Below are positions 1-8,467 of a stretch of DNA of 64,000 nucleotides, piece after piece. Origin of the DNA: an uncultured Ignavibacteriota bacterium (lineage in GTDB: Bacteria; Bacteroidota; Ignavibacteria; UBA10030; UBA8401). Made by a program: the position numbers and the translations under genes. The notes below the pieces were generated by a model, which ran no database searches, had not been told where the DNA came from, and worked only from the letters and a program-made list of their open reading frames with translations. Within the stretch, counting starts at the first letter, position 1, and each line of letters starts with the position of its first letter. The stretch lies in NCBI GenBank assembly GCA_903884005.1, contig CAISDA010000020.1:1-64000 (forward strand), read 5' to 3'.

Positions 1-274
1 AACATATGTACTCGTTGCGATTATGCGAAAAAAACTGAACAGCAAATTATCGCTCTACACAATTCTACAAATATTGAGTGTGTCTTTATTTGAGAAAACC
101 CTTATTTCTCAACTACTTACGGAGATACCACTGCAAATTGAGACTTCATCAGATGATAACCAGTTGTATTTATTCGACTTATAACCGGACACTACTGTTC
201 GTGAACAGTTGTTTAAAAAAGGTATTATACAGAACATCCCGCGAGCCAATTTGGTTCACCAACGTCCCGGCACG
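1..274. other. AT-rich left edge without a supported gene
   Basis: This stretch lies downstream of the minus-strand NYN gene and is more AT-rich than the genes that follow. The open frame crossing it on the plus strand is antisense to the NYN gene and has no recognisable protein features. I see no RNA gene or clear terminator here. Confidence 0.5.
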
Positions 275-742
275 CTATTCGCCGAAGAGCCGCAGCCATT
301 CATCCACCTGCGACTTCGAGAGCGAAGACTGCTCCTTTTCCTCGCCCGCAGTGTCGGTTTCGAACAGAAGGTTGGCAAAATATTTTGACGTGTGCGTAGT
401 GCACGCGCAGACGCGCGCGAAATTGAGGATCTCGTGGTCCGACGAGATGATGACGAGCCACGACCGGTTCGGGGCGTGTTCGATGAGCGCCTTGATCTTG
501 TCGTCGGCAGACAGAGGCGCCGCATACACGACGTGAATGGGCGCGCGCGATGCCGTAAAATCCTCGGCAGGCTTCACGCCGTCGAAGACGATCGTGCCGC
601 GGAATTTTTTCCGGTGCGTGAGCCGCGCCACATGGTCGATCAGCGATTCGCGCGCCTGCGCGGCGTCGCGCAGCAGAAGCTTTTTGAGCGATGGGATGGC
701 ATGAATGAGATTGTACCCATCGATAATATAATGCTGCAGCAT
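275..742 (-). CDS. NYN domain protein, YacP-like RNase
   Basis: A 155-residue protein of the NYN/PIN-like nuclease fold; YacP/Rae1-like members cut RNA, in some species on the ribosome. The fold is supported by the N-terminal DGYN motif (D8-N11), a second acidic motif VFDG around D54, SADD at 79-82 and SSD at 100-102, which together would form the metal-binding acidic pocket. The length matches compact YacP-like proteins. The start ATG at 742 lies just after the stop of the SDR gene, so the two are probably co-transcribed, with this gene second. RNase activity is inferred from family membership; the exact RNA substrate is unknown. Confidence 0.8.
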   Translation of the reverse strand: MLQHYIIDGYNLIHAIPSLKKLLLRDAAQARESLIDHVARLTHRKKFRGTIVFDGVKPAEDFTASRAPIHVVYAAPLSADDKIKALIEHAPNRSWLVIISSDHEILNFARVCACTTHTSKYFANLLFETDTAGEEKEQSSLSKSQVDEWLRLFGE

Positions 743-744
743 GA

Positions 745-1515
745 TTACCGCCTGTGCACGAGAGTCGGCCCGGACTGATCGGTCGGCATCACGACGAGGT
801 TCAGAATGTTCACATGCTGCGGACGCGTGGCGATGAAACCCACCAGGTCCGCAATATCGTCGCCGGTCAACGGCGTCATTCCTTTATACGACGCATCGGC
901 GCGTTCCTTGTCGCCGTGGAAACGAACGGTGCTGAACTCGGTATCGACCAGCCCGGGTGCCACCACGCTCACGCGTATGGGAGTGCCGAGCGTGTCCATT
1001 TTTATGCCTTCGGTCAGCGCCTGCACAGCGAATTTTGTGGCGCAGTAGACATTGCCCTTCGCATAGACCGAGACCCCTGCGACGGAACCGATATTGATGA
1101 TGTGCCCCTCGCTGCGGGTGATCATGCCAGGCAGCAGCATGCGCGTCACATACAATAGGCCCTTCACGTTCGTGTCGATCATCTCTTCCCAATCCTCCAC
1201 AACGCCGTCCTGCAGCGTCGAGAGTCCCCGTGCGAGCCCGGCGTTGTTGACGAGCACGGAAATATTCCTCCATGCCTCCGGCGGTTCCGTGAATGCCTGT
1301 TCGACGTTCTTTCGGCTCCGTACATCGAGTGTGATACAATGCACCTCTGCGCCGTATTTTTTTACGAGATCGTCCGCCACGCGCGCGAGACGATCGGTCC
1401 GGCGTGCACACAGCAGCAGCCTGGCCCCCATCTGTGCGAAGACGGCGGCGCATGACGCGCCGATGCCGCTGGACGCGCCCGTGATGCACACCACTTTATT
1501 CTTTAATGAAACCAT
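745..1515 (-). CDS. Short-chain dehydrogenase/reductase (SDR)
   Basis: A 256-residue classical SDR oxidoreductase using NAD(P)H. The cofactor motif TGASSGIG is at 12-19, NNAG at 90-93, and the catalytic set N116, S144, Y157 and K161 (YCATK) is complete. The nearest general type is the YdfG/serine-3-dehydrogenase-like group acting on small hydroxy acids or aldehydes, but the substrate cannot be read from sequence. An AGGAG ribosome site precedes the ATG at 1515. It is the first gene of a two-gene minus-strand unit with the NYN nuclease. The function class is secure; the pathway is unknown. Confidence 0.9.
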   Translation of the reverse strand: MVSLKNKVVCITGASSGIGASCAAVFAQMGARLLLCARRTDRLARVADDLVKKYGAEVHCITLDVRSRKNVEQAFTEPPEAWRNISVLVNNAGLARGLSTLQDGVVEDWEEMIDTNVKGLLYVTRMLLPGMITRSEGHIINIGSVAGVSVYAKGNVYCATKFAVQALTEGIKMDTLGTPIRVSVVAPGLVDTEFSTVRFHGDKERADASYKGMTPLTGDDIADLVGFIATRPQHVNILNLVVMPTDQSGPTLVHRR

Positions 1516-1564
1516 GTGTGACTCCTGAATTTTTTAAAAAAAATATATACCGCCGTCGCGTGTG

Positions 1565-2665
1565 TTATTCGCCGCTCCTGTAGGCGATGCCGACCGGGGA
1601 ATATCGAATCGTCATCCCCGCGATCAGTTGTGCGCCTTTCCCGATGCTCACGAAAAGTCCGGGAGACACGGGCCCGATGTGGATGACGCCAGGGTAGATA
1701 TTTGCTTTCACTTGTTCGTTCATGCGTTCCGAGACGATCACCGATGCCAGCAGCGAATTTTCCCGGTCGTAAAAAACGCCGCCGATGAGTCCCATGTCGA
1801 TGGACACCGTGCGTGCGCCATTGCGCGAATCGACCGTTCGCAGCGATTTGGCAACGAAGCCGCCTCCGACGGAAATACAATCATGTTCGCCGCGCAGAAA
1901 CGAGAGCCCCAGCATTCCGCTGTCGCCGAAATAATAAAACACACTTGTCGTCGGGGCGAACGGAATCTTGTATTTCATGACGAAATTTTGCCCGTGGTTT
2001 TCTATCGTGTTGAACGCGGGGTTGTAGGCGATCTGGCCCGACCATTCGGTCAACTGGAACGTGCGGCTGAAAAATTCGGCAACCGCATCCGATGAAAACA
2101 GGAGCACGCCCCCGAGATCGAACAGGTAGACATCGGCAATCGGATCCACGTTCGGCCCCACGTAACCGTCGTTTTCGACCGATTCATTCACAAAATGATA
2201 CGCCGCAATCGTAAGCCCGGTGAACAGCGACGGCAGCGGAACCTCGTGGGCGATATACCATTCGTGTATCATGCGGCTTTCCATGCCGCCGCCTATCAAA
2301 TGCAGCGTATAATTCGGAAAATACTGCGCCTGATCGATCTTCAGGCTCATGGGAATGACCTCGTTGCCGAGAAATCGATTCCATCCGTACTTCTCGATCT
2401 GCGTGAAGGGGTCTATCAGATTGTCCCAGAGATTTTTTGCGCCTGTGCCGAACTTGATCGTCGAGAGGTCGCGCGAATGCGTCGCGGACTGGAGTATGTC
2501 CAACCCGCCGTTGATGATGAGTGTCGCGGGATTGTAAAGCGATTCGGATCCGTACGTGCGGCCGTGGTAGAACAACGGCTCAGCCTGCTGTGCATCGAGC
2601 CGCGCACCGGCCGCCAGAAAGAGCAGACAGAACGCCGCGAGCCGGCATCGGAGATTCCAGCGCAT
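1565..2665 (-). CDS. Exported protein of unknown function
   Basis: I do not recognise the family. The frame is open from a GTG at 2692, which overlaps the stop of the upstream receiver gene, but the internal ATG at 2665 gives a textbook signal peptide: positive MRWNLRCR, a hydrophobic core, then cleavage near LDA-QQ. I therefore place the start there, giving 366 residues. The mature part has an HEWYIAHE segment with histidine/glutamate pairs, a hydrophobic stretch near the middle, and a C-terminal half rich in alternating beta-strand-like, glycine-rich segments that could be an outer-membrane barrel. It is the last gene of a three-gene minus-strand unit after the NFACT and receiver-DHp genes. 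No enzyme activity is proposed. Confidence 0.7.
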   Translation of the reverse strand: MRWNLRCRLAAFCLLFLAAGARLDAQQAEPLFYHGRTYGSESLYNPATLIINGGLDILQSATHSRDLSTIKFGTGAKNLWDNLIDPFTQIEKYGWNRFLGNEVIPMSLKIDQAQYFPNYTLHLIGGGMESRMIHEWYIAHEVPLPSLFTGLTIAAYHFVNESVENDGYVGPNVDPIADVYLFDLGGVLLFSSDAVAEFFSRTFQLTEWSGQIAYNPAFNTIENHGQNFVMKYKIPFAPTTSVFYYFGDSGMLGLSFLRGEHDCISVGGGFVAKSLRTVDSRNGARTVSIDMGLIGGVFYDRENSLLASVIVSERMNEQVKANIYPGVIHIGPVSPGLFVSIGKGAQLIAGMTIRYSPVGIAYRSGE

Positions 2666-2688
2666 GTGGTGTCGCGGTATACACGCCG

Positions 2689-3348
2689 TCACGTGAGATC
2701 GATCATGTCGACGCGCGAGTCGTGAAGATACGGTTTAAAATGCGGATCGGAGAGCGAGCAGAGCTTTTTGACGATCTCCGCCACACGCCTCCCGTTGGCA
2801 AGACATGTTTCGATGTCTTTGGGAAGTTCATTCATGTTCTGTGCATGAAGCCGTTTGTTCATGACCTGGAGCGTGAGCATCATGATGCCGAGCGGATTGT
2901 TGATCTCATGCCCGATGGTGACGGCCAGTTCCGTGATGGCGCGCTGATGCTGATACGCCATCAGTTCCTTTTGCAGCGCCGTGATGCGAACGCCCACGTT
3001 GATCCGTGCGAGCAGTTCCTTGTCCTGGAACGGCTTGGCAAGATAATCGTCGGCGCCTTCGTTCATGCTGCTGATCTTGTCGTCCTGCTTGTCGCGCGCC
3101 GTGAGAAAAATAAAATAGCTGAAACGGAGACGACTGTCCGCCTTGATCTTGTGGCACAGTTCGATGCCGTCGATGTTCGGCATCATCCAGTCGGACACGA
3201 TCACATCGGGAAGGTGCTCCTGCGCCAGCGTAAACGCTTCCGCCCCGTCGACGGCGGAGATCACGGTGTATCCCTGTCCGGTCAATCGCTTCTTCAAATA
3301 CAGACGAATAAATTCGTCGTCGTCCGCCACCAATATCGTTGCCGCCAT
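2689..3348 (-). CDS. Response regulator with DHp-like helices and no ATPase domain
   Basis: A 219-residue cytoplasmic signalling protein. Residues 1-120 are a CheY-like receiver with acidic pocket D9-D11, phospho-acceptor D53, T83 and K105. Residues 125-205 look like a histidine-kinase dimerisation and phosphotransfer helix pair: TIGHEINNPLGIMML puts a histidine at 147 in the usual H-box. No N, G1 or G2 ATP-binding boxes follow; the protein simply ends. It therefore cannot autophosphorylate like a normal kinase. It may be a phosphotransfer adaptor, a phosphatase or a dimeric regulator. The gene starts 9 bases after the NFACT stop and its stop overlaps the possible GTG of the next gene. A second protein of this design is at 19576-20334. 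Confidence 0.85.
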   Translation of the reverse strand: MAATILVADDDEFIRLYLKKRLTGQGYTVISAVDGAEAFTLAQEHLPDVIVSDWMMPNIDGIELCHKIKADSRLRFSYFIFLTARDKQDDKISSMNEGADDYLAKPFQDKELLARINVGVRITALQKELMAYQHQRAITELAVTIGHEINNPLGIMMLTLQVMNKRLHAQNMNELPKDIETCLANGRRVAEIVKKLCSLSDPHFKPYLHDSRVDMIDLT

Positions 3349-3357
3349 GAGATGCTT

Positions 3358-5055
3358 TCAAGATAGATGAAGGTCGTCGGGAAGCTTCGGTTCCGCGAAA
3401 ATGACCTTTTCCCGGTCGAGGGTGACCGTTCCCGCCGGCACGCCTCTTGGTTTGCGCACAAATTTTTTTTCGGTCATGGCCACCGGCACTGCCGATGCGT
3501 TTTTCATCTTGCTGTAATAGGCGGCGATCGATGCAGCCTGATGGATCGCTTTTTTCGACGGCACTCCGTGCCCGCTGGCGATCTTCAGGACCACATGCGA
3601 CCCGCTGGAGCCGCGCGCGTGAAACCAGAGATCGTTCGGTTTTGCATAGCGCGTTGTCAGGAGGTCGTTGTTTTCGCTGCTCTTTCCCGCCAGCACCTGG
3701 AATCCGCCGTCGACTGTAAAAATGCGAAATGGAGGAAGCTGTTCACGTTCTGTGTCTGTCATGTATCCCAACAATTTCAATGTGCCGCCTGCGCGCGCGC
3801 GGAACGATTTCAGATCGTCGCGCATGCGGATGGCGTCGAGTTCGGCCAGCAATGGACGAAGCGCGGTGCAATGGTCCGTCAACGACGAGCGCCGGTCGAT
3901 GGATTCGCTGCGCGCTGCCTTCGCGTGCTTCGCCTTCGAATAATACCGCTCTGCATTCTGCGCAGGCGCAAGCGAAGGATCAAGCGCGATCGTATGCGGA
4001 GCATCCGTCATAAAATCGTTCAACACAATGGACGTCATGCCTTTTCTCACGTCATGAAGATGCGCCATCAAGAGCGTGCCGAATGTTTCATACTCGTCGA
4101 CGCGATTGTGCCGTGTGGCATCGTCGTCCATTTTCTCAAGCGTGCGTTCGCACCGCGTCAGGTCCTTCTGCATCCACGACCGAAGCGAGTTTCGGTCGCT
4201 GTCGAATTCCTCCCGTGCGCGCGACGACCCGATAAAGCGGCGTATGCCTTCGGAGCAATCGCCGTATACTTCCTCGCGGAACAACGATCTCGAGTGCAGC
4301 GGAAAAAGTGAAAAGCACACCGGCCGCCGCTCGTCCCAATAGATACGTGATTGACGTTCAGTACTACAATCTAACAAATCCGTGACTCTGTGTAAAGACG
4401 AATCGTGCAATCGTTTGAGATTTTCATCGGAGATCGAACCGGGAGCGGCGCCGGGCAGAATGTCCGCCTCCAGCAGCAGTTCTTCGGCAACGGTTGTGCC
4501 GAGCACGGGCACGGCGGTCTTGAGCGCAGTCAGGACGGACGGCTTCTGTGCCGAGCGGAATGCAGCGGTGAACTCATGAAGTGCCCCGACGCGCAGTGCC
4601 GCATCGAGGGGGAGGGGGACAAGAGGCGCGGCGTCCGCCCGGTTCTCGACGCGGTCCCTGCCGCCCAGGAAGCACTGTGCGGGGCGGCCGTCTGATGCAT
4701 ACGCGATCACGTTTGCCTTTACGCCGAAGAATTCTGCGCGCAGCTCTGAGCCGTCGGTGAATTGAAGGCTCACCACCCGGTCCATGCCGTCGCACACCGC
4801 ACCCGAGAGCGTTTTGCCGCAAAAATCGGAAAAAATGTCGGCCGCATTCTGCCGTGCGCGATGCTTTCCGTCCGTGGTATAGATGGCGTTTTCACCCGGG
4901 ACGCAGGAAATGACGATGGTCGTCGTCCATGGGTCGGCCAGTGCGATGGAAAGACGCCGCTTTTCCTGCGTATAAATTTCAGCCACCGACGCGCCGGTAC
5001 AGCCGGTATCGATGGACCGTGCTACGTGCAGAATCGTAAAATAGTTTGAAATCAT
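3358..5055 (-). CDS. NFACT family protein (RqcH/FbpA-like)
   Basis: A 565-residue protein of the Rqc2/RqcH/FbpA family. Family members bind obstructed 50S subunits and add alanine tails to stalled nascent chains in ribosome quality control; some Gram-positive members act as fibronectin-binding proteins. The N-terminal NFACT-N region is followed by a central helical, charged coiled-coil region (roughly 290-420) and a C-terminal NFACT-R domain, recognised by NDLWFHARGSSGSHVVLK near residue 470 and the KFVRKPRGVPAG segment near the end. The frame is open from 5163, but MISNYFTIL at 5055 is the natural family N-terminus and leaves a proper divergent promoter region. Two DnaA boxes lie upstream. 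A role in ribosome rescue is inferred from the family. Confidence 0.88.
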   Translation of the reverse strand: MISNYFTILHVARSIDTGCTGASVAEIYTQEKRRLSIALADPWTTTIVISCVPGENAIYTTDGKHRARQNAADIFSDFCGKTLSGAVCDGMDRVVSLQFTDGSELRAEFFGVKANVIAYASDGRPAQCFLGGRDRVENRADAAPLVPLPLDAALRVGALHEFTAAFRSAQKPSVLTALKTAVPVLGTTVAEELLLEADILPGAAPGSISDENLKRLHDSSLHRVTDLLDCSTERQSRIYWDERRPVCFSLFPLHSRSLFREEVYGDCSEGIRRFIGSSRAREEFDSDRNSLRSWMQKDLTRCERTLEKMDDDATRHNRVDEYETFGTLLMAHLHDVRKGMTSIVLNDFMTDAPHTIALDPSLAPAQNAERYYSKAKHAKAARSESIDRRSSLTDHCTALRPLLAELDAIRMRDDLKSFRARAGGTLKLLGYMTDTEREQLPPFRIFTVDGGFQVLAGKSSENNDLLTTRYAKPNDLWFHARGSSGSHVVLKIASGHGVPSKKAIHQAASIAAYYSKMKNASAVPVAMTEKKFVRKPRGVPAGTVTLDREKVIFAEPKLPDDLHLS

Positions 5056-5062
5056 GCGATGG

Positions 5063-5071
5063 TTATCCACA
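5063..5071 (+). promoter_or_regulatory. Perfect DnaA box TTATCCACA
   Basis: The nine-base consensus DnaA binding site is present without mismatch, a few bases upstream of the NFACT start codon. It pairs with a second perfect box in the opposite orientation at 5118-5126, 46 bases away. DnaA binding itself is inferred. Confidence 0.6.
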
Positions 5072-5079
5072 TTCCTGCT

Positions 5080-5110
5080 GAAATATACGAAATTTGCCCC
5101 GTATTCAAAA
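5080..5110 (-). promoter_or_regulatory. Candidate promoter of the NFACT unit
   Basis: Read on the minus strand, TTTTG (5110-5106) is followed after 18 bases by TATATTTC (5087-5080), close to the Bacteroidota -33/-7 pattern TTTG and TAnnTTTG. It would start transcription about 20 bases before the NFACT ATG, with one DnaA box in the leader. Spacing is slightly shorter than at other candidates in this window. Confidence 0.3.
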
Positions 5111-5117
5111 CCCGGCG

Positions 5118-5126
5118 TGTGGATAA
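5118..5126 (-). promoter_or_regulatory. Second perfect DnaA box (inverted)
   Basis: TGTGGATAA on the plus strand is the exact complement of the DnaA consensus TTATCCACA. It lies between the NFACT promoter candidate and the yicC promoter candidate. Confidence 0.6.
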
Positions 5127-5156
5127 CTTGGTGAAAAACGTGGGGAGAACTTTCAC

Positions 5157-5187
5157 TTGTCAATCATGCCGAATTTTCGTATTTTTC
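5157..5187 (+). promoter_or_regulatory. Candidate promoter of yicC-gmk-rpoZ
   Basis: TTG at 5157-5159 and TATTTTTC at 5180-5187 are separated by 20 bases, which fits the Bacteroidota type TTG-N20-TAnnTTTG. The predicted start point is about 25 bases before the yicC ATG at 5218. Confidence 0.35.
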
Positions 5188-5217
5188 AAGATACAAGAAT
5201 CGGAGCCAAGAATCACC

Positions 5218-6099
5218 ATGATAGAAAGCATGACGGGATACGGGCGTGGAGAATCTGCCCGCAACGGGATCGTTTTCACAGTCGAACTGAGAAGCGTCAA
5301 TAACAGATTTTTAGAGATATCGTCCCGTTTGCCGCGGAGCCTGTCCTTCCGCGAGAACGAAATCAAGGAGATCATCCGCTCGAAGATCAACCGCGGCAAG
5401 ATCACGGTGAACGTGACGGAGCAAAAGGAATCCGACGGCGCGCCGCTAGGGATCAATACGGCCGCGGCCAAATCGTACTACTCGCTCTTGAATCAGTTGC
5501 GCAAAACGGTCAAGATCAAAGAAACGGTGAAGCTTGAACATCTCATTCATTTTTCAGAGATCTTCGAATCGAACGTCAGCGAGGAAGAAGAGAATGCGGT
5601 CGAGTGGGCAGTCTTCGAACAGGCGCTCCGCGACGCCGTCGCATCGCTGAAAACTATGCGCTCGAAGGAAGGCGAGGAACTGAGCAAGGACCTCATCGCC
5701 CGCATTGCGCAGATCGATGTTCGCCTGGGCGAAGTGGAGCGCTTATCGAAAGAGCGCATCCCTGAAGAGCGGGTGCGTTTGAGCGAACGGATCGCCCAGC
5801 TCGTTGAGGACCCGAAAATCATCAATATGCAGCGGCTCGAACTTGAGATCGCGCTCCTGGCCGACAAATGGGACGTCACGGAAGAATGCGTCCGCTTTCA
5901 TAGTCATAATAAATTTTTCCTCGAGGCGCTTCGCATTACCGATGCGGCGGGGCGGAAGCTGAATTTCCTGATACAGGAAATGAATCGCGAAGCCAATACG
6001 ATCGGATCGAAATGCACCGACGTCGTCATCGCGCATCACGTGGTGGAAATAAAAGAAGAATTGGAAAAGATTCGGGAACAACTGCAGAACATCGAATGA
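5218..6099 (+). CDS. yicC: YicC/YloC family endoribonuclease
   Basis: A 293-residue protein with the family N-terminus MIESMTGYGRGE and the diagnostic C-terminal DUF1732 segment QEMNREANTIGSK followed by a helical tail. In E. coli YicC is reported as an RNase involved in small-RNA turnover. The open frame begins earlier at 5059, but the conserved N-terminus fixes the ATG at 5218, preceded by a GGAG about 12 bases away. The stop overlaps the gmk start (ATGA), and rpoZ and coaBC follow, an order common in many bacteria. No key region is missing. Confidence 0.93.
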   Translation: MIESMTGYGRGESARNGIVFTVELRSVNNRFLEISSRLPRSLSFRENEIKEIIRSKINRGKITVNVTEQKESDGAPLGINTAAAKSYYSLLNQLRKTVKIKETVKLEHLIHFSEIFESNVSEEEENAVEWAVFEQALRDAVASLKTMRSKEGEELSKDLIARIAQIDVRLGEVERLSKERIPEERVRLSERIAQLVEDPKIINMQRLELEIALLADKWDVTEECVRFHSHNKFFLEALRITDAAGRKLNFLIQEMNREANTIGSKCTDVVIAHHVVEIKEELEKIREQLQNIE

Positions 6100-6662
6100 G
6101 CGCGCCGAAACTGCTTGTCTTTGCCTCGCCAAGCGGCGGAGGGAAAACATCGATCATCAAGGCGCTGCTCGAGCGGCATCCGGAGTTTCAGTTTTCAGTA
6201 TCGGCCACGACCAGGGCCATGCGTCCCGGCGAAACCGACGGCAGCGATTATTGTTATCTCACCCGGGAGCGATTTGAAGAGCTCATCAGTGCGGGCGACC
6301 TTGTGGAGCACGAACAGCTGTACGGTAATTATTACGGCACGCTCAAGAGCGAAACGGACCGCGCACTGAACGCGGGCGCGTCCATGGTGTTCGATATCGA
6401 CGTGCGCGGCGGACTGGCCATCAAGGCCATGTACGGCGCACGGGCGGTGCTCATGTTTATCGCGCCTCCAAGCATCGAAGTGTTGGAAGAGCGCCTGCGC
6501 GGCCGCGGCACCGAAGACGAAGCAACGGTGCGCCGCCGCATGGAGCGCACGGCGATGGAGATGGAGATGGGAAAACAATTTGACTTTACCGTCGTCAATG
6601 ATGACCTTGCGAAGGCCATCGACGATGTCGACGCACTTATCATGAAACAGCTGTCCCAGTAA
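6096..6662 (+). CDS. gmk: Guanylate kinase
   Basis: A 188-residue enzyme converting GMP and ATP to GDP and ADP, needed for GTP, dGTP and ppGpp supply. The P-loop SPSGGGKT lies at 11-18; the first glycine of the usual GPSGxGKS is serine here. The GMP-binding stretch includes SATTRAMRPGETDGSDYCYLT with the conserved arginines, YGNYYGT, and the lid region with LRGRGTEDEATVRRRM. The start overlaps the yicC stop in an ATGA, implying translational coupling; an upstream extension to 6012 in this frame lies inside yicC and is not used. rpoZ follows 16 bases downstream. Confidence 0.95.
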   Translation: MSAPKLLVFASPSGGGKTSIIKALLERHPEFQFSVSATTRAMRPGETDGSDYCYLTRERFEELISAGDLVEHEQLYGNYYGTLKSETDRALNAGASMVFDIDVRGGLAIKAMYGARAVLMFIAPPSIEVLEERLRGRGTEDEATVRRRMERTAMEMEMGKQFDFTVVNDDLAKAIDDVDALIMKQLSQ

Positions 6663-6678
6663 CACTAACGAGGATGCT

Positions 6679-6990
6679 ATGCCCATAAAGCCAATTGAAA
6701 TTTCGGTGATGGAATCGAAGGCCGCGAACATCTACGAGGCGATTGTCGTCCTGTCGAAACGCGCACGCCAGATCAACGAAGAAACGAAACTCGAATTCAG
6801 CCAAAGGGTTGAAACGATCCAGGCGCTTGCGCCCACGGTCAATGCCGAAGAAGAAGAAACGGAATTGAATCCGGATCAACTCAAGATCAGCCTCGAATTC
6901 GAAAAGCGTCCGAAACCGACCGAAGAGGCCATTGCCGAACTGATGTCCGATCAATTGGAACACCGGTATAAAGACACGGAAGCGAAGTAA
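6679..6990 (+). CDS. rpoZ: RNA polymerase omega subunit
   Basis: A 103-residue omega/Rpb6-like subunit that helps assemble the beta-prime subunit of RNA polymerase. The core signature is ANIYEAIVVLSKRARQINEE in the first 40 residues, followed by a variable acidic tail, as often in Bacteroidota-type omega proteins. An AACGAGGATGCT ribosome-site region precedes the ATG. The position right after gmk and before coaBC matches the widespread gmk-rpoZ-coaBC order and supports the call for this short protein. Confidence 0.88.
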   Translation: MPIKPIEISVMESKAANIYEAIVVLSKRARQINEETKLEFSQRVETIQALAPTVNAEEEETELNPDQLKISLEFEKRPKPTEEAIAELMSDQLEHRYKDTEAK

Positions 6991-7015
6991 CTCGTTGTCG
7001 TAGCATCGGCGCGCA

Positions 7016-7061
7016 TGTAGGGCGAGATGTTCTCTCGCCCGCTCAAGCGAAGCGGTGCAAG
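7016..7061 (-). repeat. Dispersed palindromic repeat, family A
   Basis: The core AGGGCGAGAT-GTTC-TCTCGCCC can fold into a hairpin and is followed by GCTCAAGCGAAGCGGTGCAAG, which matches, in reverse orientation, the repeats at 18081-18140 and 31047-31100. It sits in the 187-base gap between rpoZ and coaBC, which holds no other feature I can support. Confidence 0.7.
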
Positions 7062-7177
7062 TTTCGGTATAACTGCTTAAGAGCGCCGTCCGTTCGCTTC
7101 GCACAGACTGACGGTCGAGGCGATGTCATGGGTGTGATGCGTGTCTCCAGTGCTAATCATTCACCACGAGGCGTTGT

Positions 7178-8416
7178 ATGTTGACCGGAAAAAAAATTCT
7201 CATCGGTGTCTGCGGCGGCATTTCGGCATACAAAATGTGCAGCGTCGTGCGGCTCCTGAAAAAAGCGGGAGCCGACGTCCGCGTTCTCATGACACGCTCC
7301 GCGACGGAATTCGTTGCGCCGATAACATTCTCCACGCTGTCACAGGAAGAAGTGACCGTGTCTCTGTGGCCCGATACCGGCCATGAATCCACATCGGCTG
7401 GCGTGCGCCATATCACGCTTGGCCTCTGGGCCGATGTTATGATCGTCGCTCCTGCCACCGCGAACACCATCGCAAAGCTCACACACGGACTTGCCGACAA
7501 CGCGCTGACATCAACTGCGCTCGCGCTGCGCTGCCCGCTGATCGTCGCTCCGGCCATGGATATGGACATGTATGAACACCCCGCCACGCAGGAAAATTGC
7601 GCGACGCTCAGGCGGCGCGGTGTGTTCATTCTTCCGCCCGAACACGGCGCGCTCGCAAGCGGATTATCCGGTGCGGGCCGATTGCCCGAACCGGAAGCCA
7701 TCGTGGAATACCTGACCTCCGTTCTTCTGCCGCTCGAATGCGATCTCCAGGGCAGGAAGATACTCATCTCCGCGGGGCCCACGTACGAACCGATCGATCC
7801 CGTTCGGTTCATCGGCAACCGGTCCTCTGGAAAAATGGGATTCGCGCTTGCCAAATGTGCGGCGCGGCGCGGCGCCATTGTCACGCTTGTCAGCGGCCCT
7901 GTTGCCCTGCATACTCCTCCGGCCGTCACGCGCATCGATGTGGAAACGGCCGCTGAAATGCATGATGCGGTGTTGCAACAGTACCGGACGAACGAGATCG
8001 TCATTATGGCCGCGGCCGTGGCCGACTATACGCCGGGAACCGTCGAGCCGACAAAGATCAAAAAACAGAAAAGCGGCACGGAACTCATTCTGGAACTAAG
8101 ATCGACCACCGACATCCTGAAAGAATTGGGGGCCGAAAAACACGGCATCGTCGTCGGCTTCGCACTCGAGACCGATAACGAACTCCATCACGCCCAGGAA
8201 AAATTGCGGAAGAAGAACTGCGACATGATCGTGCTCAACAGCGTGCGCGACGAAGGCGCCGGCTTCGGCACCGATACGAATGTTGTGACGCTTGTGTTTC
8301 GCGACGGGAAGACCGAACCGCTGCCGAAAATGTCGAAGGACAATGCCGCAGAAAAAATTTTAGATGCGGTTGTGCACTTGATGAAAAGCGGCGGCACCAC
8401 GCCGCATGCAGTGTAG
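7178..8416 (+). CDS. coaBC: Bifunctional CoaBC (phosphopantothenoylcysteine synthase/decarboxylase)
   Basis: A 412-residue fusion enzyme making 4'-phosphopantetheine on the way to coenzyme A. The N-terminal flavoprotein decarboxylase (about 1-185) starts KILIGVCGGISAYK and contains APATANTIAKLTHGLADN and the substrate segment APAMDMDMYEHP, with D where many enzymes have PXMN. The C-terminal synthetase (about 190-400) starts RKILISAGPTYEPIDPVR and carries the strand-exchange segment FIGNRSSGKMG plus the AAVADYTP loop. The length is typical. A GGCGTTGT stretch before the ATG at 7178 is not a strong ribosome site. A family A repeat separates it from rpoZ. Confidence 0.95.
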   Translation: MLTGKKILIGVCGGISAYKMCSVVRLLKKAGADVRVLMTRSATEFVAPITFSTLSQEEVTVSLWPDTGHESTSAGVRHITLGLWADVMIVAPATANTIAKLTHGLADNALTSTALALRCPLIVAPAMDMDMYEHPATQENCATLRRRGVFILPPEHGALASGLSGAGRLPEPEAIVEYLTSVLLPLECDLQGRKILISAGPTYEPIDPVRFIGNRSSGKMGFALAKCAARRGAIVTLVSGPVALHTPPAVTRIDVETAAEMHDAVLQQYRTNEIVIMAAAVADYTPGTVEPTKIKKQKSGTELILELRSTTDILKELGAEKHGIVVGFALETDNELHHAQEKLRKKNCDMIVLNSVRDEGAGFGTDTNVVTLVFRDGKTEPLPKMSKDNAAEKILDAVVHLMKSGGTTPHAV

Positions 8417-8467
8417 GTTCTCGTCTTGACAAAGCCAAGAATCTTCATGCATATGACATTAGTATTT

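Noticed and set aside
5056-5217. Chromosomal origin of replication at the DnaA boxes
   Set aside because: Only two boxes, no clear unwinding element and no dnaA/dnaN/gidA genes in the vicinity; a regulatory or titration site is more plausible.
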